A DNA stretch of 64,000 bases from an uncultured Nesterenkonia sp. GTDB lineage: Bacteria > Actinomycetota > Actinomycetes > Actinomycetales > Micrococcaceae. Of the stretch, positions 40,687-49,769 are shown in pieces (position 1 is the stretch's first letter; every line of letters begins with the position of its first letter). The notes below the pieces were generated by a model. The model did no database searches and was not told where the DNA came from. It was given only the letters and a program-made list of their open reading frames with translations. The stretch spans positions 141,893 through 205,892 of the forward strand of contig CAMIAK010000005.1 of the NCBI GenBank assembly GCA_946222885.1, given 5' to 3'. The translations under genes were made by a program, and so were the position numbers.

Positions 40687-41925
40687 ATGCATGCCGCGCC
40701 CCGCACCGCTCTGAAGGTCGCCCGCACCGCCGCCCTCTGCGCGGCCGGGGTGCAGGCGGGCGTCATCGGGGGCCTGCTGGTCATGGACCGGCTGAAGCAG
40801 CGGGAGAGGGATGGGCGGACCACCCCGGACCCGGGTGTCTTCGCGGCGCAGGTGGGGGAGTCCGAGCTCACCATCTACACCGCCGGGCAGACGCTCTTCG
40901 AGGACATGATCCGGGCCATCGACCAGGCCGAGGACTCGGTCATGCTGCAGACCTACATCTGGAAGGACGACCGGACCGGCCAGCGCTTCATGGATGCGGT
41001 CAACGCCGCCGCCCGGCGGGGCGTGAGCGTCTACGTCATCTATGACTCCTTCGCCAACACCGTGGTGCCCTCGGACTTCTTCGCCCAGTTCTCCCCGCAT
41101 GTCAGGGTCCACCGGATGCGGATGGTGGGCGCCCAGTTCTGGCGCGGCCCCGTGCGGCATGTCGGGCTGAGCCATTCGAAGATCCTGCTGGTGGACGATC
41201 ATGTGGGTTTCGTCGGCGGCTTCAACATCGGTGACCTCTACGCCTCCCAGTGGAGGGACACCCATGTCCGCGAGGTCGGGCCTGCGGTGTGGGGGCTCCG
41301 CCAGGCCTTCGTGAACGTCTGGAACGAGGCGCGGCCGCCGGAGGCGAGGATCGGGTGGATCCCGCCGGAGTCCTGGAGCCCCAAGGTGCAGGTGGCTGCG
41401 AACCTGCCCGTCCAGCTGGTCTACCCCATCCGGCATATGTATCTGACCGCCATGGAGCGGGCCCGGCGGCGGATCTGGCTGACCACTCCCTATTTCATGC
41501 CCGATCAGCAGGTCTTCAAGCCCCTGCTGGATGCCGCCCGGCGCGGAGTGGACGTCCGGGTCATGCTGCCCAAGGACTCCAACCATGTGCTGGCCGACTG
41601 GGGGAGCAGGGGCTTCTACCGGGAGATGCTCGAGGCCGGGGTGACGATCCTGCTCTATGAGCCGGCCATGATCCACTCCAAGACGGCCACCATCGACGGC
41701 GAATGGTCCACCGTGGGCACCGCCAACATCGACCGCCTCTCCCTGGGTCTGAACTATGAGGCGAACCTCGAGGTCACGGATCCGGGATTCGCCGCGGAGA
41801 TGGAGAGGGTCTTCCTGGCCGACGCCGAGCACTGTGAGGCGGTGGACCCGGAGCAGTGGCACCGCCGGCATCCGCTGGCGCGGGTGGCGGAGACCGTGCT
41901 GGCCCCGCTGCGCCCGGTGATGTGA
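40687..41925 (+). CDS. phospholipase D-like protein, probable cardiolipin synthase
   Basis: 412 residues, N-terminal membrane helix (about 15-35), then two HKD phosphodiesterase repeats: LSHSKILLVDDHVGFVGGFN near residue 165 and MIHSKTATIDGEWSTVGTAN near residue 325. Each keeps the His, Lys and Asp needed for phosphatidyl transfer. Closest to the short ClsB-like/cardiolipin synthase group. Monocistronic on the plus strand, facing tRNA-His. Confidence 0.87.
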   Translation: MHAAPRTALKVARTAALCAAGVQAGVIGGLLVMDRLKQRERDGRTTPDPGVFAAQVGESELTIYTAGQTLFEDMIRAIDQAEDSVMLQTYIWKDDRTGQRFMDAVNAAARRGVSVYVIYDSFANTVVPSDFFAQFSPHVRVHRMRMVGAQFWRGPVRHVGLSHSKILLVDDHVGFVGGFNIGDLYASQWRDTHVREVGPAVWGLRQAFVNVWNEARPPEARIGWIPPESWSPKVQVAANLPVQLVYPIRHMYLTAMERARRRIWLTTPYFMPDQQVFKPLLDAARRGVDVRVMLPKDSNHVLADWGSRGFYREMLEAGVTILLYEPAMIHSKTATIDGEWSTVGTANIDRLSLGLNYEANLEVTDPGFAAEMERVFLADAEHCEAVDPEQWHRRHPLARVAETVLAPLRPVM

Positions 41926-41969
41926 GCGCCCCGCCGTTCCGGGCGGCCGGATCTTCGGGGCCCGGATGC

Positions 41970-42005
41970 GAGAGAGGCCCCGGCCGGATGACCAGGACCT
42001 CTCTC
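41970..42005. terminator. hairpin between the cardiolipin synthase-like gene and tRNA-His
   Basis: gagagagg (41970-41977) pairs with cctctctc (41998-42005) over a 20-nt loop, in a position to end transcripts of both convergent genes. Only short T runs flank it. Confidence 0.45.
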
Positions 42006-42009
42006 TTCA

Positions 42010-42085
42010 TGGGGTGAGCGACGGGGCTTGAACCCGCGACCCTCGCGACCACAACGCGATGCTCTACCAACTGAGCTACGCCCAC
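42010..42085 (-). tRNA. tRNA-His (GTG anticodon)
   Basis: Read on the minus strand, the acceptor gtgggcg pairs with cgctcac. The D-arm is gctcagttggtagagc and the anticodon stem tcgcg/cgcga closes loop TTGTGGT (anticodon GTG). T-loop is ttcaagc. The discriminator C faces an encoded G(-1) at 42086, the tRNA-His identity element, and the 3' CCA is encoded (42012-42010). Confidence 0.95.
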
Positions 42086-42164
42086 CATGTCCGCTGCTGC
42101 CGGACCCCCAGGGGCCGAAAAGCAACGGCGATTAGTCTACACCCTCCTCAGCCTGAGGAGGAAA

Positions 42165-42740
42165 TCAGCGGAAGACCGTCTGCCGGTAGTGCCTGAGCTC
42201 CTCGATGGAGTCGCGGATGTCGCCCAGCGCGCGGTGGTTGCCGGTCTTCTGCGGAGCCGACTCGCGGGCCTCGGGGTACCAGCGCCCGGCGAGCTCCTTG
42301 ATGGTGGAGACGTCGATGAGCCGGTAGTGCAGGTGGTTCATCAGCTCCGGCATCCCCAGGCGCAGGAAGGCCTTGTCCGCGTGCACCGAATTCCCGGCCA
42401 GCGGCGCCCTCTTCGCCTCGGGCACCCACTTCTTCACATAGTCGAGGACCCGGCGCTCGGCCTCCTGGAGGGATACCCCGCTGTCCAGGTCCTCCAGCAG
42501 GCCGGAGGCGGTGTGCATCTCCTTCACGACCTTCTGCATGCGGTTCAGGGCCTCAGCGGGCTCCGGGCGGATCACGGCCTGGACGCCCTCGCCCAGGACG
42601 TTCAGCTCACTGTCGGTGACCAGGGCGGCCACTTCGATGAGCACGTCCCTGTCCGGGTCCAGGCCGGTCATCTCACAGTCGATCCAGACCATGCGGCCGT
42701 CCCAGGATCCGGTGCTCTTCTGCTCTGCTTCGGAAGTCAC
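42165..42740 (-). CDS. orn: oligoribonuclease
   Basis: DEDDh 3'-5' exonuclease that degrades very short RNAs, including the linear dinucleotides from c-di-GMP/c-di-AMP turnover. 191 residues: Exo I WIDCEMTGLDP (Asp21, Glu23), Exo II with LAGNSVHADKAFL, Exo III HRALGDI. It lies upstream of tRNA-His on the same strand and is divergent from the glycosyltransferase operon. Confidence 0.95.
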   Translation of the reverse strand: MTSEAEQKSTGSWDGRMVWIDCEMTGLDPDRDVLIEVAALVTDSELNVLGEGVQAVIRPEPAEALNRMQKVVKEMHTASGLLEDLDSGVSLQEAERRVLDYVKKWVPEAKRAPLAGNSVHADKAFLRLGMPELMNHLHYRLIDVSTIKELAGRWYPEARESAPQKTGNHRALGDIRDSIEELRHYRQTVFR

Positions 42741-42793
42741 GCAGACACTCTACCGCCACCGGGGGACGCCGCCGCCGGTCAGGTCCGCGGTGG

Positions 42794-42799
42794 TAGATT
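42794..42799 (+). promoter_or_regulatory. -10 box (TAGATT) for the glycosyltransferase operon
   Basis: TAGATT ends 7 nt before ATG 42807, matching the leaderless spacing; however tcagga next to the ATG could also serve as a weak SD for a different TSS. Confidence 0.4.
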
Positions 42800-42806
42800 G
42801 TCAGGA

Positions 42807-44444
42807 ATGACATCTGTGGCAGACGCCGGGCGCTCCGGTCCCCGTGCTCCACAGAACAGAGCCCCACAGATCAGGGCTCCACGCCTCGCTTCCCTGAGGA
42901 TCAGCCCGGCCGCCGAGGGGCTCCTGGGCTCCGCCATGATCCTGGCCGGATCCTACGGAGTCGGCTGGCTGGTCACCATCTCCCCGCTCAGCCGCTGGGA
43001 GCTGCTCCTCCCGCTGCGCACGACGACGACGGGCGTCACCGTCTCCACGGTCCTCCTCACCCTGGGCTGCTGGGTGATGTTCCACGCCTGGCTCCGGCTG
43101 CGCAGCGAGCAGAGCCTGCGGAGGGTCACCCGTGCCGCCGCCCTGTGGATCCTGCCCCAGCTGTTCGTGCTGCCGATCTTCTCCCGGGACGTCTTCGCCT
43201 ACCTCAACCAGGGGCGCCTGGTCCTGGCCGGAGAGGATCCCTACACCACCGGGGTCTCCACCCTGGAGAACTGGTTCCAGCTGGGCACCGACATCGTCTG
43301 GGCCGAGGACGCCACCCCCTATGGGCCGATGTTCCTCTGGCTGGAGGCTGCCGTCATGCGGGTCAGCGCGGACCAGCCGGACCTGGCGGTGCTGCTCTTC
43401 CGGCTGGCCTGTGCCGCCGGAGTGGTGCTGCTGATGATCTGTGTGCCCAAGCTGGCCTCCCTGCTCGGGACGGACCCGGCGAGGGCCCAGTGGCTCACCG
43501 CTGCCAATCCGCTGCTGATCATCAGCTTCGTCTCCAGCGTGCACAACGACGCGCTGATGATCGGCTTCGCCCTGGCGGGGGTCTGGCTGGCCGCCACTGC
43601 GGACCGGCACCGCGGCCGCGGCGTGCTGGCGGTGCTGCTGGTGACCCTCTCCATCGGGGTCAAGCCGATCACCATGGTGCTGCTGCCGTTCATCGGCCTG
43701 CTCTGGGCATCCGGGTCCTGCCGTGCGGCCGGCACGGAGCTGACCTGGCTGCGCGGCCTGAGGCACTGGGCATGGACGCTGCTGATCTCCGCGGCGGTGA
43801 TGCTCGGCGTCGGGCTGGTCAGCGTGGCCGGGGGAGAGGGCTACGGCTTCGGCTGGCTGGCGGTGATGGCCGGCACCGGCACCGGGAGCGTGCTGTGGTC
43901 CCCGGTGGGACTGGCCGATGCGTTGTTGACCGGAGCGCTGATGCTGTTCGGCCTGCCGCATGAGTGGACGCTGGAGGTGCTGCGGACCCTCGGGAGGGCC
44001 GTCTCCGTGGTGGTCGTGCTGGTGCTGATGCTCCGTCCGGTGCCGGCCTTCGCCTCTGCTGCCGTCGATCCAGATCTCCTCCACCGCAGGGTCGTCCTGA
44101 CCCGTATGACCTGGGCCTTCGCCGCTCTGGTGCTGCTCTCCCCGGTGATCCAGCCCTGGTACCTGCTGTGGCTGCTGCCGCTGACGGCCGTGCTGGGCAT
44201 AGGCCTGCAGGGCCGGTGGCTCAGCGCGTTCGCCCTGGTGACCGCCTTCTTCCTGGCCTTCGGAGCGGCCGACCAGCTCTCGGTCTGGCAGTTTCTGGAG
44301 CTCGGCCCGCTGAGCATGGAGACGGCGATGATGATCCTCTCGCTGGCCGTCTCCGCGGCCGCGCTGGGCTGCCTCTTCGCCCTTCCCCGGTCCCGCCGGA
44401 TGCTCCTGGGAGAGGTCCCTCCCGCGGGAGGTGCCCGTGGCTGA
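42807..44444 (+). CDS. MptB-like polyprenol-phosphomannose mannosyltransferase (first copy)
   Basis: Polytopic GT-C glycosyltransferase, 545 residues, about 12-13 membrane helices after a polar 35-residue N-terminus. Features of the MptB family: the first extracytoplasmic loop IFSRDVFAYLNQGRL carries the catalytic Asp after an Arg, then ATPYGPMFLW, SSVHNDALMIGFALAG, IGVKPITMVLLPF, and the late QPWYLLWLLPL. MptB enzymes extend the alpha-1,6-mannan core of lipomannan/lipoglycan using polyprenyl-phosphomannose. ATG 42807 is chosen because everything upstream is antisense to orn. Overlaps the next gene by 14 nt. Confidence 0.85.
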   Translation: MTSVADAGRSGPRAPQNRAPQIRAPRLASLRISPAAEGLLGSAMILAGSYGVGWLVTISPLSRWELLLPLRTTTTGVTVSTVLLTLGCWVMFHAWLRLRSEQSLRRVTRAAALWILPQLFVLPIFSRDVFAYLNQGRLVLAGEDPYTTGVSTLENWFQLGTDIVWAEDATPYGPMFLWLEAAVMRVSADQPDLAVLLFRLACAAGVVLLMICVPKLASLLGTDPARAQWLTAANPLLIISFVSSVHNDALMIGFALAGVWLAATADRHRGRGVLAVLLVTLSIGVKPITMVLLPFIGLLWASGSCRAAGTELTWLRGLRHWAWTLLISAAVMLGVGLVSVAGGEGYGFGWLAVMAGTGTGSVLWSPVGLADALLTGALMLFGLPHEWTLEVLRTLGRAVSVVVVLVLMLRPVPAFASAAVDPDLLHRRVVLTRMTWAFAALVLLSPVIQPWYLLWLLPLTAVLGIGLQGRWLSAFALVTAFFLAFGAADQLSVWQFLELGPLSMETAMMILSLAVSAAALGCLFALPRSRRMLLGEVPPAGGARG

Positions 44445-46050
44445 GCGCAGGAACCTCATCACCCGGGGCGCCGACCGCACCCGCAATGCGCTGGGCCGCT
44501 ACCGGGCCACCGGGTGGCTCTTCGGCGGCGCGGAGTCCGACGTCTCCCATACGCTGCGCCAGGGCATGCTGGCCTCCCTGATGATCATGGTCGGCTCCTG
44601 GGGCGTGGGCTGGCTGGCCATGTCCCCGAGCTCGCTGCTGGCCGTCCACCCTTGGCTGCTGCCGCTGCGCACCACGACGGCGGGCGCGGTCATCTGCACC
44701 GTGCTGCTGACCTTCGGCGCCCTGCTGCTGCTGCGCTCCTGGCTGCGGCTCTCCCAGCGCATCGGAGAGTGGTCGGCCGAGGCCACCGGCGTGATGTACC
44801 GGGCCGCGGCGATGTGGGGCGGACCGCTGCTGCTGACCATCCCGATCTTCTCCCGGGACGTCTACTCCTACCTGGCTCAGGGCGGGGTGCTGTTCATGGG
44901 GGAGAACCCCTATGAGACCGGGGTCTCCGAGCTGCCCGGCTGGTTCATGGCCGGCGCCGACGCCCTCTGGGCGGAGTCCCCCTCGCCCTACGGGCCGCTG
45001 TTCCTCATGCTCAGCCAGTCCTTCTGGTTCCTCTCGGACGGGATCCCGGAGGTCGCCGTCGCGCTGTTCCGGCTGCTCAGCATCATCGGGGTGCTGCTGA
45101 TGCTGGCCTTCATCCCGCGGCTGGCCCGGGCCTTCGGCTCCGAGCCCTCCTGGGCGCTGTGGATCTGTCTGCTGAACCCGCTGAGCCTGCTGGTGTTCCT
45201 GGCGGCCGCGCACAACGACGCCCTGATGATCGGACTGATGCTGGCCGGCTGCTGGTACGCGCTGCAGAGGCGGCGGCTGACCGCCCTGCTGCTGCTGGTG
45301 GCCGCCGTGGCGGTCAAGCCGATCGCGATGGTGATCGTTCCCTTCGCCGTGCTGCTGAACCTGGAGAGCACCCGCAGCTATATGCTGCGCATCCGGGAGT
45401 GGGCCGTCGCCGGGCTGCTCGGAGGCGGGGCGCTGGTGCTGGCCGGCTACGCCCTGGGCATCGGGCTGGGCTGGCTGCCCTCAGCGCTGGCCGCGGGCTC
45501 GGCCATCGAGCCGATCGCGCCGGTGGGCCTGCTGGGGACCGGCGTCGGGATGTTCTTCGCCTGGCTCATCGGAGCCGACGCCGACCTGATCGCCGGATGG
45601 GTCTACACCGCGGCCCGGCTGGCCGCCGCCGTCGTGCTGACCGTGATGCTGCTGCGCCTGAGGCTGGGCGGGGAGCCCCGGGAGAACCTGGTCCTGTGGT
45701 CGGGCTACGGGCTGGCCGTCGTCGTGCTGAGCTCCACGGTGCTGCAGCCCTGGTACCTGCTGTGGCTGCTGCCGCTGTTCGCCGTGGTCCACGTCTACCG
45801 GGGGCGGGTGCTGATGTGGGTGAGCCTGCTGATCACCGTCCTGGTGCTGCTCTCGATGGTGGGGCAGCTCTCGGTGGCCCAGTGGATCGACACCCTGGTG
45901 GTCCAGTCGGTGGCGATGGCGGTCGCAGTGGTCTACTTCCTGTATCTGGTGATCTTCGACCCGCACACCTCGGAGCTGTTCCGCATGCGCCGCCGTTCCG
46001 AGCGCTGGAACGCCGATGAGGGCTGGGTCCGTCTGCGAGGAGCCCGATGA
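44431..46050 (+). CDS. MptB-like mannosyltransferase (second copy)
   Basis: 539 residues, a clear paralogue of the preceding protein with the same landmarks: IFSRDVYSYLAQGGVL, SPSPYGPLFLM, AAAHNDALMIGLMLAG, VAVKPIAMVIVPF and QPWYLLWLLPL. GTG start overlapping the first copy (a second GTG at 44437 is possible). Tandem duplication followed by divergence is the simplest history; the pair may act sequentially or on different acceptors. Confidence 0.85.
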   Translation: MPVAERRNLITRGADRTRNALGRYRATGWLFGGAESDVSHTLRQGMLASLMIMVGSWGVGWLAMSPSSLLAVHPWLLPLRTTTAGAVICTVLLTFGALLLLRSWLRLSQRIGEWSAEATGVMYRAAAMWGGPLLLTIPIFSRDVYSYLAQGGVLFMGENPYETGVSELPGWFMAGADALWAESPSPYGPLFLMLSQSFWFLSDGIPEVAVALFRLLSIIGVLLMLAFIPRLARAFGSEPSWALWICLLNPLSLLVFLAAAHNDALMIGLMLAGCWYALQRRRLTALLLLVAAVAVKPIAMVIVPFAVLLNLESTRSYMLRIREWAVAGLLGGGALVLAGYALGIGLGWLPSALAAGSAIEPIAPVGLLGTGVGMFFAWLIGADADLIAGWVYTAARLAAAVVLTVMLLRLRLGGEPRENLVLWSGYGLAVVVLSSTVLQPWYLLWLLPLFAVVHVYRGRVLMWVSLLITVLVLLSMVGQLSVAQWIDTLVVQSVAMAVAVVYFLYLVIFDPHTSELFRMRRRSERWNADEGWVRLRGAR

Positions 46051-47414
46051 GACCGATTCTGCAGAGCGTCCCGCGCCGGCTGACCTGGCTGCTGCTGGCC
46101 GCGACCGTCCTGGGCGCGCTGCTCTCGGTGCTGGTCATGCAGTGGTGCCGGGTCAACGGATGGACGGACCCGGAGCAGCACCTCTACATGTGCTATTCCG
46201 ACTTCTCCCTGCTCTTCACCGAGCGCGGGCTGGCCCAGGGACGGATGCCCTTCGTCGACGAGGTGCCCGAGGACCAGGTCATGGAGTACCCGGTGCTCAT
46301 CGCCCTGGTGGCAGGGGCTCTGGCTCGGCTGGTCCCGGAAGAGCTGGCCGCCGATGACCGGATCCTGCTCTTCTACGACCTCAACCACGCCCTGGTGATC
46401 CTCTGCTGGATCGGCGTGGTGCTGGTGACCGCCGCCTCGGCAGGGCGGCGCCGCTCCGACGCCCTGCTGGTGGCCCTGGCCCCGGGGATCATCCTCACCC
46501 TCTCGGTCAACTGGGACATGTGGGCGGTCTTCCTGGGCGGCCTGGCCCTGCTGCTATGGGGACGTTCCCGGCCGGTCTGGGCCGGGGTGCTGCTGGGACT
46601 GGGCGCGGCGATGAAGCTCTATCCGCTCTTCTTCCTCGGTGCGATCCTGGTGCTCTGCGTCCGGGCCGGGCGGATCCGGTCCTTCGCGGCGACGGCGGCC
46701 GCCGGGACGGTCACCTGGCTGGCGGTGAACCTGCCCTTCATGCTGCTGTCCTTCGAGCAGTGGTCACTGTTCTACACCTTCTCCTCGGAGCGCGAGGTCA
46801 GCTTCTCCTCCCTGTGGCTGGCCTTCGTCTGGACCGGGTGGGACGGCCAGACGTTCTCGCTGCTCTCCAACGGGCTGTTCCTGCTGTGCTGCCTGGGCAT
46901 CGCCTACCTCGGCTGGGCGGCCCCGCAGAGACCCCGGACGGCACAGCTGTGCTTCCTGATCGTGGCCAGCTTCCTGCTGCTGGGGAAGGTCTACTCGCCG
47001 CAGTTCGTGATGTGGCTGATCCCGCTGGTGGTGCTGGCCCGCCCCAAGGTCCGCGGCTTCGCGGTCTGGCAGGCCGCCGAGGTCTTCCACTGGGCCTCGG
47101 TCTGGCTGATCAGCGCGAAGATCACCGCGGAGGAGCTGGCGGCTGAGGGGGAGGAGCACTTCGGCCGCGGGCATCTGCTCTTCGAGGTGCTCTACGGGCT
47201 CGGCATCGTGGCGCATATGGCAGTCTTGGTCTGGCTGATGGTGCAGGTGATCCGCGAGATCCTGCACCCGGAGCTCGACGTCGTCCGCCGGTCGGACGAG
47301 GATGATCCTCTGGAGGGTGTGCTCTCCAGCCGGGAGGACGTCTTCACTCTTCCGGGATTCGGGGCGCAGCCGGAAATAGGGAGTGAAGAGAGGAGGCCGC
47401 GGCTGAGATGGTGA
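46047..47414 (+). CDS. GT87/DUF2029-like membrane glycosyltransferase
   Basis: 455 residues, about ten membrane helices. The first loop has an Asp-rich region (GWTDPEQHLYMCYSDFSLLF), then DEVPEDQVMEYPVLIA, LSVNWDMWAVFLGGLALLLWG, GLGAAMKLYPLFFLG and YSPQFVMWLIPLV, patterns of the GT87 (PimE/branching mannosyltransferase) class. An acidic cytoplasmic tail ends it. ATGA overlap with the second MptB-like gene and a 7-nt overlap with the AEC gene. Donor is probably a polyprenyl-phosphosugar; acceptor unknown. Confidence 0.78.
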   Translation: MRPILQSVPRRLTWLLLAATVLGALLSVLVMQWCRVNGWTDPEQHLYMCYSDFSLLFTERGLAQGRMPFVDEVPEDQVMEYPVLIALVAGALARLVPEELAADDRILLFYDLNHALVILCWIGVVLVTAASAGRRRSDALLVALAPGIILTLSVNWDMWAVFLGGLALLLWGRSRPVWAGVLLGLGAAMKLYPLFFLGAILVLCVRAGRIRSFAATAAAGTVTWLAVNLPFMLLSFEQWSLFYTFSSEREVSFSSLWLAFVWTGWDGQTFSLLSNGLFLLCCLGIAYLGWAAPQRPRTAQLCFLIVASFLLLGKVYSPQFVMWLIPLVVLARPKVRGFAVWQAAEVFHWASVWLISAKITAEELAAEGEEHFGRGHLLFEVLYGLGIVAHMAVLVWLMVQVIREILHPELDVVRRSDEDDPLEGVLSSREDVFTLPGFGAQPEIGSEERRPRLRW

Positions 47415-48391
47415 CCATGCTGAGCACGATCGCCCCGATGTTCGTGGTGATCCTCATCGGCTTCGCGGCCGGCTTCGTGCCGCGGTTCCGCGCAGCGACC
47501 TCCCACCTCAACGGGTTCCTGTTCTACTTCGGCCTGCCTGCGTTCATCTATACCGCGATGGTCACGGCTCCACCGGTGGACAACTTCCCCCTCGCGGCGC
47601 TGATCATCCCGGTGACCGTCACGCCGCTGCTGTCGGTGGGCCTCTACTACCTCTTCCGGGCGATGGGGCCGAAGATCCGCGACGGTGCCGCCCCGTCCTC
47701 CTTGGCAGGGACGTTCGGCAACGTGGGGTACTTCGGGATCCCCATCTCGATCGGGGTGATCGGCCCGGAGGCCGGCCTGGCGGCAGGAGTGGTGCACATA
47801 CTCCACAACGCGATCTATATGAACGGCTACCCGCTGGTGCGCACGGCGGTGAACACCCGCAGCCGGCAGAGCTCGGCGACCCAGGGATTCGCCGCCTTCT
47901 GGCGCTTCCAGCTGTGGCCGGTGCTGCGCCGCGCGGTCCTGCTGAATCCGGTCTTCCTCGCCATGCTGCTGGCACTCATCCTGGTCCTGGCGGACCGGCG
48001 GATGCCTTCGCTGTTCGACGAGCCGGCGGGAATGCTCGGTGACACCGCGGTGCCGCTGGCGCTGTTCTGCGTGGGCCTGGCGCTGCATCCGGCCATCGAG
48101 GGCATCCGCAGCGGAGGGGTCCCCAAGGCACCGATCGCCGTGGGGTCGGCGGTGAAGCTGCTCCTGCTGCCGCTGCTGACCTGGGCGGCGGTGCTGCCCT
48201 TCTACGACCACCTCGGGCCGGTCTGGGTCGGGACGCTGATCATCCTGGCCGCCACGCCCTCCTCCACCACCGTCTTCCTCTTCAGCGAGGAGTACGACGG
48301 CGACGGCCGGCTGGCCGCCTCCATCCTGGTGGTCAGCACCGCGTTCTCGCTGCTGACCCTGCCGCTGGTCGCCGAGTTCATGCTCCATTAA
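47408..48391 (+). CDS. AEC (auxin efflux carrier) family transporter
   Basis: 327 residues with about ten helices in two halves. GLPAFIYTAMV, FGNVGYFGIPISIGVIGPE in the first half and FCVGLALHP, ATPSSTTVFLFSEEY in the second are AEC landmarks. Members export or import small organic anions; substrate unknown. It overlaps the preceding glycosyltransferase by 7 nt, but need not be functionally linked. Confidence 0.87.
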   Translation: MVTMLSTIAPMFVVILIGFAAGFVPRFRAATSHLNGFLFYFGLPAFIYTAMVTAPPVDNFPLAALIIPVTVTPLLSVGLYYLFRAMGPKIRDGAAPSSLAGTFGNVGYFGIPISIGVIGPEAGLAAGVVHILHNAIYMNGYPLVRTAVNTRSRQSSATQGFAAFWRFQLWPVLRRAVLLNPVFLAMLLALILVLADRRMPSLFDEPAGMLGDTAVPLALFCVGLALHPAIEGIRSGGVPKAPIAVGSAVKLLLLPLLTWAAVLPFYDHLGPVWVGTLIILAATPSSTTVFLFSEEYDGDGRLAASILVVSTAFSLLTLPLVAEFMLH

Positions 48392-48416
48392 CCTTCTGAG
48401 GAGACAGTGAGCGGCG

Positions 48417-49625
48417 ATGGACACACAGCAGCGGCACCCCGGCAGCATGATGGAGGTCTTCTGGGTCTTCCTGCGCCTGGGCCTGACATCCTTCGGCGGG
48501 CCGGTGGCCCATCTGGCCTACTTCCGCGAGGCCTTCGTGGAGCGGCGCAGGTGGCTCAGCGAGAAGGCCTATGCGGACCTGGTGGCCCTCTGCCAGTTCC
48601 TGCCCGGCCCGGCCTCCTCCCAGGTGGGGATGGCCCTCGGCCTGCAGCGCGCGGGCTATGGCGGCATGCTGGCGGCCTGGTTCGCCTTCACGATGCCCTC
48701 AGTGGTGCTGCTGGTGGCCTTCGCCTACGGGGTGGCCGCCGCGGGGGACCTCTCCGAGGCAGGCTGGATCAGCGGGCTGAAGGCTGCGGCGGTGGGGGTG
48801 GTCGCCCACGCGGTGCTGGGCATGGCGCGGTCGCTGACCCCGGACGCCCCGCGGGCGAGCATCGCCGCGGCAGCCATGATCATCGTGCTGCTGCTCCCGA
48901 ACCCCTTCGTGCTGGTGGCGGCGATCGCCGCCGCCGGGGTGATCGGCCTGCTCTGGCTGCGGCCGGAGACGGAGGAGCAGAGGCCGGAGGACGCCTTCAC
49001 CGTCCGGGTCTCGCGGCGGGCGGCGGCCTGCTGCCTGGGGCTGTTCGCCCTGCTGCTGGCGGGACTGCCTCTGCTGGCCGCGGCGGTCCAGCAGGGCTGG
49101 ATCGTGCTGGCCGACCTGTTCTACCGTGCCGGTTCGCTGGTCTTCGGCGGAGGGCATGTGGTCCTGCCGCTGCTGCAGGCTGAGACGGTCCACACCGGAC
49201 TGGTCGAGTCCGACACCTTCCTGGCCGGATACGGAGCGGCCCAGGCCGTGCCGGGGCCGCTCTTCACCTTCGCAGGCTTCCTGGGGGCCTCTGCCGAGGG
49301 CCAGCCCTCGGGTATGGCCGGGGCGCTCATGGCCGTCCTCGCCATCTTCCTGCCTGCCGCGCTGCTGGTCCTGGGAGCGCTGCCCTTCTGGGAGGGGCTG
49401 CGCCGCAGCGCGACGGCGCGCCGTGCCCTCATGGGCGTCAACGCCGGGGTGGTCGGCATCCTCGCCGCCGCCCTCTATGACCCGGTCTTCACCGCCGGGG
49501 TGCTGGAGGGCGGACTGGCCGCGCTGAGCATCGCCGTGGTCTCCTTCGTCGCGCTGAACAGCTGGCGGGCGCCGGCCTGGGCCGTGGTGATCGCGGCAGG
49601 CCTGCTCGGCTGGGTCATCTTCTGA
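48417..49625 (+). CDS. chrA: chromate transporter ChrA
   Basis: Long-chain CHR protein, 402 residues, made of two homologous halves. N-terminal half: RLGLTSFGGPVAHLAYFREAF, LCQFLPGPASSQVGMALGL. C-terminal half: AGSLVFGGGHVVLPLLQAE, GYGAAQAVPGPLFTFAGFLG. Exports chromate (CrO4 2-) in characterised members. ATG 48417 lies 25 nt after the AEC gene, with gaggag upstream. Confidence 0.9.
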   Translation: MDTQQRHPGSMMEVFWVFLRLGLTSFGGPVAHLAYFREAFVERRRWLSEKAYADLVALCQFLPGPASSQVGMALGLQRAGYGGMLAAWFAFTMPSVVLLVAFAYGVAAAGDLSEAGWISGLKAAAVGVVAHAVLGMARSLTPDAPRASIAAAAMIIVLLLPNPFVLVAAIAAAGVIGLLWLRPETEEQRPEDAFTVRVSRRAAACCLGLFALLLAGLPLLAAAVQQGWIVLADLFYRAGSLVFGGGHVVLPLLQAETVHTGLVESDTFLAGYGAAQAVPGPLFTFAGFLGASAEGQPSGMAGALMAVLAIFLPAALLVLGALPFWEGLRRSATARRALMGVNAGVVGILAAALYDPVFTAGVLEGGLAALSIAVVSFVALNSWRAPAWAVVIAAGLLGWVIF

Positions 49626-49769
49626 GGCGAGTGCTCCACGCCACTGAGTCCTTCCAGAGAACCCCAAGTCGGCGCAGGTACAGTTGATGAGTATCTGTGA
49701 CGCCGGGAGGCCGGCAGCCTCAGCATGAGGTGAGCCTCTCAACGAATCCGCCGGGAGGAGCTCCGCACC

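Noticed and set aside
42010..42086. tRNA-His as an integration site
   Set aside because: No integrase gene, no repeated tRNA 3' end and no change in composition on either side.
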